This document shows, in pieces, positions 1 through 11,369 of a stretch of 64,000 nucleotides of DNA (positions within the stretch are counted from its first letter, which is position 1; each line of letters begins with the position of its first letter). The notes below the pieces were generated by a model. It was given only the letters and a program-made list of their open reading frames with translations. It was not told the origin of the DNA and did no database searches. This stretch comes from Gautieria morchelliformis (taxonomy: Eukaryota > Basidiomycota > Agaricomycetes > Gomphales > Gomphaceae): contig WHVA01000286.1 of assembly GCA_015179125.1 (NCBI GenBank), forward strand, positions 81,227 through 145,226. Reading direction: 5' to 3'. The translations under genes and the position numbers were made by a program.

Positions 1-694
1 TTGCGTTTTCCCAGACGCCAAGCCTGTTAATGGATAATGGCAGAAACGTTCAACTCAGTACTTTGGTCAAAACTAGAATCGTGCAGGATGCACTATACGA
101 TTACCAGGACCCTTAGAAGATATTTTTAGGAATACGACGAGCCCAGAGTTTCTTTTTATGGATACGACACGTCCAACTCAGCAATTCAAGCGAGGAATAC
201 AACCGTCCTGTGCTCGAATACTTAGGGCTGCCCACCGGTGAGATTAACCTGGTTAGGTTACGCAGGGTCTCAGTAGGCAACTGGGCTGGGGCATCTGGTG
301 TGATTTTCAAGTCAGAGTGAGTGTGAATAATAATATGATATGATTGACGACCCAAATGCATTATTTTATATGAAATAATAAGTGCTGGAAGTTATGGCAC
401 AATAAGAGTAGTTAAATACTAGCTCACCATCAGAGGGGAGTTACGGGGTTTCTCTGACTGCGTGACCGATTTTGAAGGCAAGTGCAACGTTGTCCCCGGA
501 CTTCCTCAGAGAGGGCTAACCCCCCCAAGATTGCGTATTGAAATTTAACTCATCTACTGAAACTCTGGTGAACAGTTTGCCAGTGCGAGTTGATAGCTGC
601 CGAGGAATAATCGTACATGAGGTCTAGCTCTGATAAACACTTGCGTGACGATAATAAACAAAGATGGTACGCGCACCACTACATCTAGAGCCCG
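1..694. other. No gene recognised (left edge)
   Basis: Short open frames here show no recognisable domain and no convincing splice structure. The stretch lies downstream of RCF1 and may hold its 3' UTR and terminator. Confidence 0.5.
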
Positions 695-1183
695 TTACTT
701 TCCCCCTGTCCTCGTCTCTAATCGATGCGCTTCCTCTGCCTCTTTCATTCGCGAAGAAAACCTTGCCTTTTCAGCCTGTTCTTTAGCATTCTTCGTCTCT
801 TCCTCTGCTGCGGAAGTGATTCCGCTCTGCCGGGCAGCTCTACGTTCCTGGCTGATCTTCCAGCCACCCACAACGGCCGCAGCAATGGTTAAGCCCTGAG
901 CGAGGACTCGGAAGCGCAACCATCTGAGCAATTGTCTCTCAGGAAAACCGATAGAACGAGTAATACATACCAAGCACGACGAACGCACCTGTTGAACGAA
1001 TTGCGGTCGCCAGCCTGCATTTTTCGTGTCGCACCGACGAGTGCCACACAGGTTGCCGCGACGCCTATTGACGGTTATAGAGGGATATTCACGAGAAATG
1101 GCGCGATTACCTAGTGGAATCAGAGGCTGCTGCATGAATTTAAACTTATATCGTGCCCATGTTGTATCGTGCTCGATGTCCAT
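695..1183 (-). CDS. RCF1: Respiratory supercomplex factor 1 (HIG1 domain protein)
   Basis: Rcf1 is an inner mitochondrial membrane protein that binds cytochrome bc1 and cytochrome c oxidase and helps build respiratory supercomplexes. I read three exons on the minus strand: 1183-1111, 1064-989 and 935-695, with introns of 46 and 53 bp. The spliced protein starts MDIEHDTTW, then has the family motif QQPLIPLG, a first hydrophobic helix (VAATCVALVGA), a basic loop ending in NRQLLRWLRFRV, a second helix (AQGLTIAAAVVGG), and a charged, probably coiled-coil tail rich in E, K and A. Two short helices around the loop are the HIG1 pattern. The ATG at 1183 is the first in frame; nine more bases upstream give only GTG. 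It faces SSZ1 across 65 bp, so the two may share a promoter. The assignment rests on motif order and splicing. Confidence 0.85.
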   Translation of the reverse strand: MDIEHDTTWARYKFKFMQQPLIPLGNRAISREYPSITVNRRRGNLCGTRRCDTKNAGWRPQFVQQVRSSCLVCITRSIGFPERQLLRWLRFRVLAQGLTIAAAVVGGWKISQERRAARQSGITSAAEEETKNAKEQAEKARFSSRMKEAEEAHRLETRTGGK

Positions 1184-1248
1184 GACGTGCACTCATTCGC
1201 TTTCCAAACTCCGCCGGCGCCTGTGGAAAATTTCCCTCTCTCGCTACG
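1184..1248. promoter_or_regulatory. Shared divergent promoter gap, RCF1/SSZ1
   Basis: Only 65 bp separate the two start codons. Both 5' UTRs must be very short, or each promoter must lie partly inside the opposite gene. The half next to SSZ1 is pyrimidine-rich (tttccctctctcgctac). No clear TATA box is seen. Confidence 0.5.
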
Positions 1249-3464
1249 ATGGGGTCTCCTACAGGGCCGAATAATGAAGAAACAGCAATCATTGGTATCA
1301 ACTTCGGTAACTCATATGCCTCCATTGCTGTTATCACCAAGGTATGCACCTTTACCACTTAGGTTGTACGTGAGCTCAGTTTGTTGGTTGCAGGAAGGAA
1401 ACGCGGAATGCATCGCCAACGAGGATGGGGAACGACAGATTGCAGCAGCCATTTCGTTTCACGACGAAGAGCTGGCGAGTTGTCTCTTATATCTCTGTTC
1501 GCTCATGTAGGGTGACCGTTATGACAGTACATAGGAAACCAGGCCACACCCCAGCTCGTGAAAAACGCAAACAACACAATCACCGGGTTTCGTAACCTCC
1601 TCGGTAAAAAGTACGCTTCTGTACAGGTTGGTAGCTGGTTTCGGTTGCTCATACCCCTCCAAGGTTCTCTGAGATCCCGTCGTCCGGGCTAGGACCAACT
1701 TTAGCCCCTTCCGCGCCTCTCATCCAACATCCATCGCTCCCTGATACACCTTGTTATGCCGTAGAGGTACTTGTACCGTCGCCTGCGCCTCTGATATCCT
1801 CCCGGAGTACATCGACGTTCACCCCTACTCCACCACCCTCTTCACGTCCATCTACTCAACACCCGACACCACTGGCGACTCCTCGATCAGAGCCCATCCG
1901 CCAGACCCGTTATATAACGCCTCATGATGCGGCAACGCTTTTCCTCAAGTCTCTACACCAATCTGCCGCGGACTTTCTCGGCAAGGTGCCGGATGGCGCA
2001 GTGGTCACCGTTCCATCGTGGTTCACCAAATCCCAGAGAGAAGCTGTCCAAGGGGCTGCCAAGGAAGCTGGTATTAATGTAATGGAGATATTGGATGAGG
2101 ATGCCGCTGCTGCCTCTGTGGTTCTGGATTCAGAAAACGACATGAACCAAGGAAAGAGTAGTGATAGGACGACGCTTCTCGTGGACTGGGGTTCAACGGA
2201 TTTAATGGTTAGTCTGCTCAGCATACGCGCTGGATTGGTACATGTTCTGTCTTCAAAGCGATCTCCCGAGCTGGGAACGGCGTGTACAGGCAGCATCGAC
2301 GAGGTGCTCGTAAAGCATTTTGCCAAGGAATTTGCGAAGAAGACTGGTGAATCTTTACAGGTGAGAAAGCTTGTTTCTGTCCTTATGCTAACTTGCGAAC
2401 GAAATCCTCGTTTACAGGTCTGTCCGTCTAATGCGAAATCCTCGCGTGCTCAGACCAAACTCGCCCTTGCACTCCCACATGTGAAACGGTCCCTCACCAC
2501 CGCCATTACTTCATCTACACTCAATTCATCGTCACAATCGAAATCGACACAAATCAGCATCGAAAGTTTACATGGTGGTCTTGACTTTAGCTCAGCCCTC
2601 AATCGCACGCGGGCATCGGGTTTACTCTCAGGCGTGTTCACTCGATTCGCGGAGGTAGTTCGGACTGTGTTGGATAGCGCTGGTGGCGATGGCGAGCCTT
2701 GGGCGGGTCGTGGTATTTGGGTGGACACTGTTGTGTGGGTCGGCGGTGGTGGCCGACTGGCTACGGCAGGCGCCAGCGCAGCGCTCCTTGCCTCCGGTGT
2801 GCTGGGAGAAGATGTACGTGACGAGGATGTGGGTGCCCCAGAAGAAGCCCTGGCCCGTGGCTGCGCTTTGCATGGGCGTGGGATCGAGCACACACCCCCG
2901 AGCTTGGATGTCGACCCCCGCGACGTCCCTGTCGCGAGGCGGACCGTCGGCATCATCGTGCCTCAGCCGCTCCCCTCTGAGCAACCGCCGAATGGCAATG
3001 CACGGCATGCTGGCGACTCGGAAAGCAAAGACGCCGACTTGGGTGGACAGTGGATTCCGGTCCTGCCGGCGGAAACACCGTTACCATGCCGTAGAACCAT
3101 TCGATTCCCTATAATGTCCTCTCCGTCCTCCGACTCTTTGGACAGGGCAGTATTTGAGGTGTGGGAAATTTCGGAGATCGTGCGTGTGCTTCGCATTCCC
3201 CAAGCGCAGCTGAGCGACGCAAGCGATGACGAAGAAGCCCCCGAAGACATCGAGGAGCGAGAGCGCGGTATACGCAAGGAACAGCATCTTGGCGTAATTG
3301 AAATCCCGCTCTCACCTAGCAAACCCGCCAAAAAAGCGAAGGAACCATCCGGGAGAATTGTCCAGGTGCGATTTGACATGGACGTCAATGGGGGCTTGGA
3401 AGTTCGCGCCCAGCAGGGAGAAAATGAGTGGGTGACGATGAACGTCGCTTCTCCAGCGACGTGA
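1249..3464 (+). CDS. SSZ1: Ssz1-type atypical Hsp70 of the ribosome-associated complex
   Basis: Ssz1 forms the ribosome-associated complex with the J-protein zuotin and helps Ssb-type Hsp70s fold nascent chains. The start MGSPTGPNNEETAIIGINFG is the Hsp70 phosphate-1 region. Exon 1 is 1249-1341 and intron 1 is 1342-1393. Exon 2 carries the NEDGERQIAAAISF segment. Intron 2, about 1475-1527, has a GC-AG boundary. Exon 3 reads YIGNQATPQLVKNANNTITG, then an S/T/P-rich linker. Intron 3 (2361-2417) is 57 bp, so it is in frame and invisible in an open-frame scan. Later motifs are KVPDGAVVTVPSWFT, the phosphate-2-like LLVDWGSTDLMVSLL, and the actin-like adenosine-side region VWVGGGGRLA. The substrate-binding part is short and ends in a beta-rich segment, as in Ssz1 and unlike Ssa/Ssb, which also explains the family choice. 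The exon 3 to exon 4 junction near 1620 is approximate. Confidence 0.88.
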
Positions 3465-4850
3465 GATGCGGATGGTACTTGGCCAGCAGTCATATTTTAC
3501 CTGTGATACCATATTAGACCGCACGTCCAAATCAAAATCTGGTCACCTGGAGGGAACATATCCCGCACGTACGGTATAAGATTGGATCCTGTTGCCGTAT
3601 ACATTACTGGACGGAGAATCTTTCAGGTTACATGCTCACCGTCACCCAAGGGACGCCTGGCGCTGGCTCGACGCATCGATGGATAACGATAAGTATGGAA
3701 TCTTGTTGATTGTCACTGATAAGCGCCAAGCGCTTCGAGCACTAATTGAAAATTCCTCTCTCTGCCTTGCCTTGTTGATTGCGCCTCGCTCCGGGTCGCT
3801 TGCACTATGGCAGGTACTGAGGGTGAGTTTTATTCGAATACATACAGTACTCTCGCCGGTTAGACGACTTGTCATCTGTACACCTCGCCTACCAGCCAGC
3901 ATCTATCCTTCTCTCCTCTTTCCCCTCACCCTCTCTTCACCAGCTGCCACTGCCCAGTGCCATTGGCTGCCTCGCCATGATATTGCTTACGTTTAATACA
4001 GGCGTCGAACGTTAGTTCCGTCTCTTTCAGTCACCACGGGGTACCCTCGCGCACCGGTTGCGCCTTCTCGTTCTCGTTCCTTATTCCCTTCTGAGCATAC
4101 CACCTTGGCTTGAGGCGTGCACGCTCGGTCGAGGCGGCCATCGGGGTGGCAGATGGCAATGGCTGTGATATGTCATCGAGGAGATGGACGTGGACGGCGG
4201 TGTAAGGGCCCAGACAATGAATATTGAATGGTCTGCAGTGCTTCCCTTCCGTCGGGCCACTCTTTCCAGGTCCGGGAGATAATGGATGCCGAGATCTATT
4301 TTCTTCCGCACATGGAACGATTGGCCCGAACGGAAAACTCGGCGTCGCAGGAACAGTCGAGCTTCAACGCCCCTTCACCGGGGCGAGACATATCACTAGC
4401 CAGAAGCACGGAGAAGTGCGCTGTTGCCGCGCCCGCGCGTTTCAGACGTTCACTTACCGTACTGGCCACCATGGTCGAAAACTCGGGGACATAACGATGG
4501 GTTCCGTTCCCGTCTGCGCGGACGACGTGGCGTCAAAATAGCTGATCATATGTCCTGTTTGTTCCTTCAGTGTGGGTGTACTCGCTCCAGGACTGTCATC
4601 TTCTCTCTGAATCGCGCATTCCACTGTTTGCTCTGTTTTGCCCTTGCATGCCGCACAATCATCACATAGTATTGCTGTACATGACGATAGCCTACTCTCT
4701 AACTGACGACAACAAACGTACGAAGAATGTGACCAGACATATCGAGTGAATGCTCCCTACGCATCTAGGTTTGGATCAATTACGCCTCAGTCCCACATGT
4801 GATAGTACAGTAACAAGACATCGCGTGGAAGCTTCCAACTGCATCGAGTT
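3465..4850. other. Intergenic, no gene firmly identified
   Basis: This 1.4-kb gap between SSZ1 and the BEM46-type hydrolase has an ATG followed by a good donor (about 3807-3830) and open frames at 4224-4541, but I recognise no domain and could not build a coherent spliced protein. A small unannotated gene remains possible. Confidence 0.4.
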
Positions 4851-6436
4851 TTACGAATCCACTCTGCCCACAAATTCAATAATCGCATCCCAATAACCCG
4901 GCTGCAGACAGTTGCTGTCTTTGGCACAAGCTTAATCAGTTCTTGGCATGACGTTAAGATGATAAGATGCGAGTGCAAGTACGTACTATGCGTTCCCCAG
5001 GGAAAGTCCCTCCACGTAGCGTTCTTCCGCTCGCTGTTTTGCGCCAGCCGCCAGAGTTCTGCCATGTGCTCGGCGGGAACGAGCTGATCGCGCGTTCCGC
5101 TGCACCATGGGACGCCGGCATCCCGAGAGTCAGCCACATTGCCATGCCGTTAGCGGTGGGTTCTAGATGTCATGCCCCCGCACGCACCTGAGCATCAACA
5201 GCGCCATGTCTGCTGGCAGTGTGGCTATTGCTGCCGCATTATCCCATGTCTGGTGGCAAAGGAAGGCAAATGGTGAAAGGATGGGAGCTACAGTCGGTAT
5301 CAACCGTGGCTACGGAACCCGTCACGATAGATAAATAAATAAATAAATCAAAATTTTTTTATTCGACATGGATGAGCTCACGATAGAAAGGAATGTGTTG
5401 TCGAGAATGAGGCCGCTGATACAGCTAGGATTGCGCATGGCAAGGTCGAGTGCCACGGCGCCACCGAGGGAATGGCCAAATAATATGACCTTGGACCCTG
5501 AAGGGTTTCTATCCGACGGTCCGAGTATAGGGTGAGACATAACATAATCAAGTGCAGCCTGATGGAGGATGTTAAGACGAATGAGTGCACAGAGCAGGGC
5601 GTTCAGGCATACTTGAGCATCTTTGCGAATCCCTGCTCGTAAAATGAGCGTATGGGATATAAGGCATAGCAGAATCGCGCACCTTTTTGGGAGGGCGTAC
5701 CTTTGCTGTATCCGTACCTGGCCGAGGGTATAACCACGAATGGACCGCGTCCAAGTAAGTCGTGAACGATGCAACGAGGGGGTGCGACGGGGCGCCGAAT
5801 TGTCAATACCAACGGGAGACATCACGATACATGATTTTCCGACGGCGACACGCAGCGTTGAGACTCACCCGCGGTACGACGCCATCAGGACATTGCACGG
5901 CATGCCGAGATGGAACGTAATGCCCAGATCGATTAAATCACCCAGGTTTTCGCCGTTTCCGTGGAACATGATTATCGTTGGGCAGTTCGCGGAGAGCTTG
6001 AGCACGAAATGCCAGTCAGGTCAGGGAGGAAGAATCATATGAAGCGTGTTATCGCCGCCACCGCCGCCACCTCGATGGATTCTCACCTCAGCGGTCCCAT
6101 CGAGTCTTGATTTCATGCCCACGAGGTAGCATCGAATCTTGATGCCGTCGAGCGTGTCCAGGGTTACATCCTCGTATTCCACGCCACGGTCCTGCGGCGT
6201 CTCCATCTCTACACGAAGAGACTCGTCAGCACGACAAGGAGAATACGATGGCAACTGTGATGGGGGATATGGAGACGAGGTATGACATTGTCTGACGGAC
6301 CTTGGCGGGAATATGGGGGAAATCCTAAGGGATAAAGGAGATACTTCTGGCCATGCCATAAGAACCCAGCAGCTACATCAGACACGGAAATTACAGGGAG
6401 AAGAAGGGACAGAGATGCATAAGTTATGATAACCAA
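4851..6436 (-). CDS. BEM46/ABHD13-family alpha/beta hydrolase
   Basis: A membrane-anchored serine hydrolase of the Bem46 family, whose natural substrate is poorly known. Exons on the minus strand include an N-terminal hydrophobic stretch followed by KYLLYPLGFPP (about 6436-6300), then YEDVTLDTLDGIKIRCYL (about 6190-6130). The oxyanion-side MFHGNGENLG is at about 5970-5940, then LMASYRG and YGYSKGTPSQKG. The nucleophile elbow GHSLGG is near 5480-5460, with RNPSCISGLILDNTF after it. A late exon has SGTRDQLVPAEHM, giving the acid residue. The last junction (intron 4919-4986) creates GTHN with the catalytic His and continues SNCLQPGYWDAIIEFVG to a stop at 4851-4853. The triad Ser-Asp-His is complete, and about seven exons splice without a needed stop. 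The exact first exon is uncertain; coding may start slightly upstream of 6436. Function is inferred from the family. Confidence 0.8.
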
Positions 6437-8883
6437 GGCGAGTCAAAGAGGCTCCTACCCATCTGCAAAAATTGAACGGTCTGCGCGCCACAGAGCCGCA
6501 GAGTCAGAATCAGCCACTAAGGTTGAACAAGGCAAATACATGTCCTACCTTCAAGGTGAATTCCTTACCAGGCATAGTATCGCTTGAAGGTGAGTGCGTT
6601 AGGTGAATTTAAACAAAACGACAAGCGCCACCCTGCTTTACTATTGAATTGTGATAACATAAGGAGATTCTGTCTGCCCACGTGGCGAGCTTCTGCATTC
6701 ACTCTTCAATTCTCTTAGTAAGCGTGCAATTCCTGAAATTGAAACTCGGGATATATCAGGGATCGTCGAAGATCAAATTTGACATGCGTTCGTGCCGTCC
6801 GTTATATACACAGTGCATATATCCTGACGTTTTCCATTTCCTTTCTCACCTGCTCTGCGTGCCCCCGCGGGTATTGGCGATGTATGTATACAGGATATCT
6901 GCAACATATATTATATTCTCAACCATTAAATCGAGACCAGAATCCGCCATACAGGGCCATATACTCGAATACAAATCCATGGGTCCCTCGACGCCAATCT
7001 GCAACTTGCCCATGCTCAAACGGCTGAGATCAAGCCCTGTGCCGCCAGAGACTGTCGATGGGGCGCAGCACTACGTCGTGTAGCTTCTGGGACCAGAAAT
7101 CGGCATCTGGGGAACTGACGGAAGGTGGCTCGAGTGCTGGGAGTCATTTGGCCTAGCCAGACTGCCAGAGTCAAATTTCACTGGGATTACGGGCTCAACT
7201 AGACCGGCAGTCACCCAGAGCAATACGGAGGCGTGGGGAAGAAAGAGACAAGCCGTGTAAACGTGGGTCGAATCCCCCAAGATCCGCCTGCGTGTCACGG
7301 TGGGTCTCGTGCCTCCTCGTGCCCGGCCAAGCTCGGCCGCGAGGATTCAGAGTTGGAAATGCTTAGCCAACTTGACCGAAGGAATTCTCCGAACTGTCCG
7401 CGGGTGCCATCGTTGTTGATGCATGATACGCCCATGTCTTTGCTTCGCCTGGCATCCAGCGCTCAGAGATATGGGTGCCGTAACATTACCCTCACATATC
7501 GGTGCTGCATATGCAGGACCAGACAATCAATTCTTATAAGCATAATTCTGTGTGGCAAGCTGAATCATCCGCAAAGGTGTTTGCGAGGGGTTGCTACCGA
7601 ATTCTCGGAATTCTCCGATGCCGCTTATATCATCATACATCCAGGGCCAAGTAGGGAATTCGCGCACGCGGCACTTCGGCGGGATGACATATCTCACCCG
7701 GCACCTTGGTGGGATGATGACACTGAGACGAGGAATGGTGGACGGAGGCTGGGAGAAATATAAGGGACAATAGACAGTGAAAGGCGTATGCAAAGACGCA
7801 AATAATGGACTCATAATATAATTAGCTCCATGCATGGACTTCTTCTAATCGGGAGAGTTTCTCGTGTATTTACATAAGGCAGCGACCGAACGTCGCTGCT
7901 CACTATCGAAAACGCCCACTTCACTCTATCTTACTTCGACCTATACGCCATGCCAGATGAGAATGGTGACTATATAAATCTATAAATCGTAGAGACAACT
8001 ATATATCGCCTTCTTGAGCCTCTCAGGGAACTGTACAGTACCTTTGTCAGCTTGAGGAATACCAGGAGGGTGGTCACCCGTATTCGGCTTGTGTCCCAGA
8101 GTTTGGCGGTACCTGGTGGCCGATGCTGCATCTGGGGTTGCTGGATCCAAGGGGTTGTCTTTCCCACGGGGGGTTGCCACACAAAATTATCCCTTGGTTG
8201 AGATACACATGCTATAGGCAAAATTATTAATAGTTGCCTATCCACCTAGGGCTTCTACGTCTGATCCCAGCATTGAGAAGGAGTAAGTGTTCGCACTCCG
8301 GAGCATTCCGCTTAGTGGCACTCGGTTTCAGTTCTTGCCCAACAATCGAATTGTTATCTGATTGGGTGCTATAAACGTTCCCGACGACACTTATCTAGTT
8401 GCCCCCTCCAAACCACGCACGGTGTCATCACCACGTGCATCAACGCATACATAGCATACAGTAAATAATATAAGGATCGTGTTTGATTGTATGATGATTG
8501 CCTCGCCGGAGTTATTTACACGATCCATGAGATGGCAACGAAAGGTTTGTTGACATGACTGGCAGAACCATACGGCATTGCATAACAGCCATATCGAGAC
8601 CAATGACACTTGAATACGAACCTGATCATGGACCTAGTCAGTGGGATTCCGCTCGAGCTCCCACCCCTGAGGGAGGGCAATCACGAGATCAACTGCGCTG
8701 CACATGTACAGCTTACTTTGCGTGCAGATCATACGTGGAACGTAAAACACAGCACCAGAACCCCAGTGCCAAGAAGGCCACTGCGCGGCATTATGATTGA
8801 CAGTTTAGATGCCGAATTGGCAGCGGAAGATGCAGAGGGAATAAAAGTACTGCAGAAACAACAATCAGCCAGGATGACAATGG
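6437..8883. other. Noncoding host sequence of duplicated locus copy A
   Basis: No gene is supported here. From about 6705 the sequence is related to copy B at 37330-37530 and 41220-42900. Clear matched blocks include 6799-6870 with 41228-41300 and 7150-7280 with 41640-41760. Block 8205-8280 matches 41898-41965 in inverted orientation, and 8320-8420 matches 42300-42440. Confidence 0.6.
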
Positions 8884-9710
8884 TCACAGAAGCGCGTGAC
8901 ACAGCTGATACCTGGTGGCTCCCAATTGCGAAGCTAACGCCGTCTGTGTGGTTGGTATTGGTATGGTCGGCGTCGTTGATGTAGTCGGGAAGGTCGGTGC
9001 TATGGATACGAAGCTCGGCGAGAGACTCGGCAAGGTACTCGAGAAAGCCAGGGAGCTAGTGCTCGACGGAGTCGTTTGGAAGGCGGTGGAGGGAGTAGTT
9101 GACGTTGGGAATTGAAAAGTCGTGGATCCAAAAGTGAACGTGGAAAGCGATGTACCTCCAGGCCCTTCCACGCATATCTCTCCATTCGGACAGCACTGCG
9201 TAAACTGGTCACAATATGTCCTGTTGAAGCGTGAGCAGCCCTGCATAAATTCTACATAACCAGCTTCAGACCTACCCCGCGAAGCAACAACCATCTGAAG
9301 CATGAGACACATGCACCATGAATATGTCAGCAAACACTCGGATCTGAACAGGGACACATTTTTACCTCCACATAGCGAGTCAGATTGGTGACAGCAGGCA
9401 TCCCCCTGTCTGTTACATTTGGTGCCCGATAAACAACAGGCTGGACGTCCAATTAAGCCGGCATGAAGCAAGCAAGGGTGTCACTCGTGGACGTACTCTG
9501 TGCACAGCAGAGACCGCCAGAAAGACAACAGAAATCGGTATTTGGGCAGAGGCCCAATGAGCCGCACGTGGACTGGCGGCCGAGTAATCCAGCCAGGGTT
9601 TTGCCCTCGCTTGCCCGGAGAGGCTCCGTGCCAGGACGACGGATGGGGGGTGAGCCTTGGAGGGCAGTCACCACCATCGGTAAGAGCAGGAACGCCAGCA
9701 TGTGTTTCAT
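8884..9710 (-). CDS. Secreted cysteine-rich, Ser/Thr-rich protein (copy A)
   Basis: I do not recognise a named family. The ATG at 9710 opens a signal peptide (MKHMLAFLLLPMVVTALQG), then a P/R-rich spacer and a cysteine-dense block: CGSLGLCPNTDFCCLSGGLCC. After an intron comes an exon encoding GDACCHQSDSLCGG, and after a second intron FNRTYCDQFTQCCPNGEICV. The C-terminal part is a Ser/Thr/Pro-rich stalk ending near 8884. This layout (signal peptide, CC-containing knots, S/T stalk) is common in fungal secreted or wall-bound proteins. No clear GPI-anchor tail is seen. A close paralogue lies at 42912-43663. Exon joints are approximate (acceptors near 9420 and 9295). The paired copies with conserved cysteines suggest a real gene. 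Function is unknown. Confidence 0.65.
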
Positions 9711-9974
9711 AACTTCCACTTGTGCGGAGTCTGTCCTCGGGGAAGTGCTTCCAAGTCTGCAGGTGCTTTTATCTTGCACGGAATGGGCGCCGATAATGGA
9801 GCACTGCATCGACCCATTGTTTTACTTACCTGTATGAGGCAAAGTCAAATTAATCCGTCACAGCAATACAATCATACATGGCGAGCATACGATCAGGGTT
9901 CGCGGGAACGTCGCAGATTGAAACTCAGGTAGTACATGAACTACTTTTCAAGGAAAGATCCCATGCTTTGGGAT

Positions 9975-9979
9975 GAACA
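9975..9979. repeat. Target-site duplication GAACA, left copy
   Basis: GAACA here and at 33036-33040 flanks the 23-kb insertion. The unbroken copy B has a single GAACA at 43926-43930 with both flanks joined. Confidence 0.75.
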
Positions 9980-10066
9980 TATAAGAGTTATATAAACTAT
10001 ACGATGAACTCAGTAGATGCTCGATGCAAGATACTAATATGATTACCTATACTATCAGGAACGGCC
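9980..10066. repeat. Direct repeat flanking the Plavaka element, left copy
   Basis: This starts tataag and contains a 27-bp block (10009-10035) found again with one mismatch at 16886-16912. The two copies lie about 6.9 kb apart in the same orientation. They could be remnants of long terminal repeats of the first element that entered the locus, but this is unproven. Confidence 0.5.
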
Positions 10067-10095
10067 GATTCCGGCTTGTAATTCGGCCATATTTA

Positions 10096-10184
10096 CGCAG
10101 CGCCACGGGCGCTACTAGTAGTCTACGTCACCTACGTAGCTGACTCTGGTTCCACGTAGCGCCACAGATCGTTATGTGGCGCTG
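10096..10184. repeat. GC-rich imperfect palindrome near left end of Plavaka
   Basis: cagcgccac at the left pairs with gtggcgctg at the right, with nested gtagcgc/gcgctac pieces between. It may be a subterminal region of the transposon or a separate short fold-back element. Confidence 0.45.
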
Positions 10185-10379
10185 CTGCCCGCACTAGGTA
10201 GACCTACAGCTTCCTACCTTTCTATAACTCCCATACGACGGCGGCAACACCCCTGCTAACCAATATTGGCAAGGTATGTCAGGTGCAAGTTACTTGGATA
10301 AGGTCAAGGACTCGGAGTGTAGGTCGATACCACGTAGACATCCGGCGATAAGTACTACGTTCTTTTTACTCTGGACTCA

Positions 10380-10587
10380 ACTAGTAACTGACGGAAAACG
10401 CCTTATCATCAAGGTAGCCTCTTCTCTCGAACGGCCGCCTGATTGTTGCGTATCAGATACGAGTGTCATGCTCTTATGGCAGCGGCCCGGGTGCATGTGG
10501 TTCGCGTTCATTGTCTTTTTACTCTGTACTTAACTAGTAACTGACGGAAAACGCCTTATCGTGAAGGTAGCCTCTTCTCTCGAACGG
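10380..10587. repeat. 54-bp direct repeat, two copies
   Basis: The blocks at 10380-10433 and 10534-10587 begin ctagtaactgacggaaaacg and are identical except for a few bases (tcatcaag against tcgtgaag). They lie 154 bp apart. Confidence 0.75.
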
Positions 10588-10777
10588 TTTCTGGCCTTGC
10601 AACATCGCGCGGGGCCGCAGGACTCCCTTTCTTCAGTCCGGAAGCTGTCATACTCCTCTCCTCTTCGATTCGCCACGATACTTCCCCGAGTTCTTCCTGT
10701 TTGAAGCTTGTGGAACCCATTCAGATGGGCTGCGTTCCACGTTCGATCTTTCAAACGTATCCACAGAGCTCAACGAG

Positions 10778-10842
10778 CTGGGAATTTCCTCCTCGCTCAC
10801 CCACTTGCTCGGAAGTGGGTGTCAAGCGAGGAGGAAATATAT
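10778..10842. repeat. Fold-back sequence
   Basis: aatttcctcctcgct at the left pairs with agcgaggaggaaat at the right, with an inner cacccactt/aagtgggtg pairing. It forms an imperfect hairpin of about 60 bp. Confidence 0.6.
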
Positions 10843-11369
10843 GGATGAGGAGACGGGACGAATGCTCGGCGACTGACCAGCATTCTGCTCGAGTGAGGCT
10901 GCAAACCTCAGTGAGAGACATGTGGGATAGTTCAAGTAATGGGAGCGTGGGCTACTAGAGAGGTGCGTTTATTGTGATTTTATGATACATTGTCGACTAA
11001 TACAAAGTCTCCATCGCAAAGTTGAAACATGTATATACTCTGGTGCGAATTTAAGAAGAAGTGGCTGCATTTTTCAAGCACTGTTCGTGCAGTCCAACCT
11101 CTGTCTCGCTGGTGTGGCTTGCCAAAGATGGGAGTCAGAGCACAACTGCGCCGAATGGATGAGATCGGAATAACAGCGGCTTGACGGCGACCTTGGCGCA
11201 TGGCGTATGACACTCGCGACATACGCAATCGGACAACTGGCGGTTTGAAAGGTGTGCACCATTCAATGTAAGCAAGAGTATCAGTACACCCGAACCAGGA
11301 AGGTAGGCGGAACAGAACGCGGACACGCGCTGCACGATACCCTAAACAGACGTGAGTGTGAGACCATGA

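Larger units (their letters stand above)
6705..9979. repeat. Duplicated host locus, copy A (left part)
   Basis: This locus aligns by eye with copy B downstream, including the cysteine-rich gene and about 300 bp upstream of it. Similarity stops abruptly after gggatGAACA at 9979, where copy B continues gtgcttcag. The missing continuation is found at 33041. Confidence 0.8.

Noticed and set aside
2450-2956. Long antisense open frame within SSZ1
   Set aside because: It is a shadow of the GC-rich SSZ1 coding strand, with Ser/Pro/Arg-biased composition and no domain.
4224-4541. Possible small gene between SSZ1 and the BEM46-type hydrolase
   Set aside because: Two overlapping frames of similar length without domain or conserved splice structure; kept only as unassigned sequence.
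7258-7280. tRNA-like B box gggtcgaatccc
   Set aside because: No A box or cloverleaf stems upstream, and the copy B equivalent has lost the motif.
8610-8984. Plus-strand open frame of 124 codons
   Set aside because: It overlaps the end of the better supported cysteine-rich gene on the other strand, and copy B does not keep the frame.
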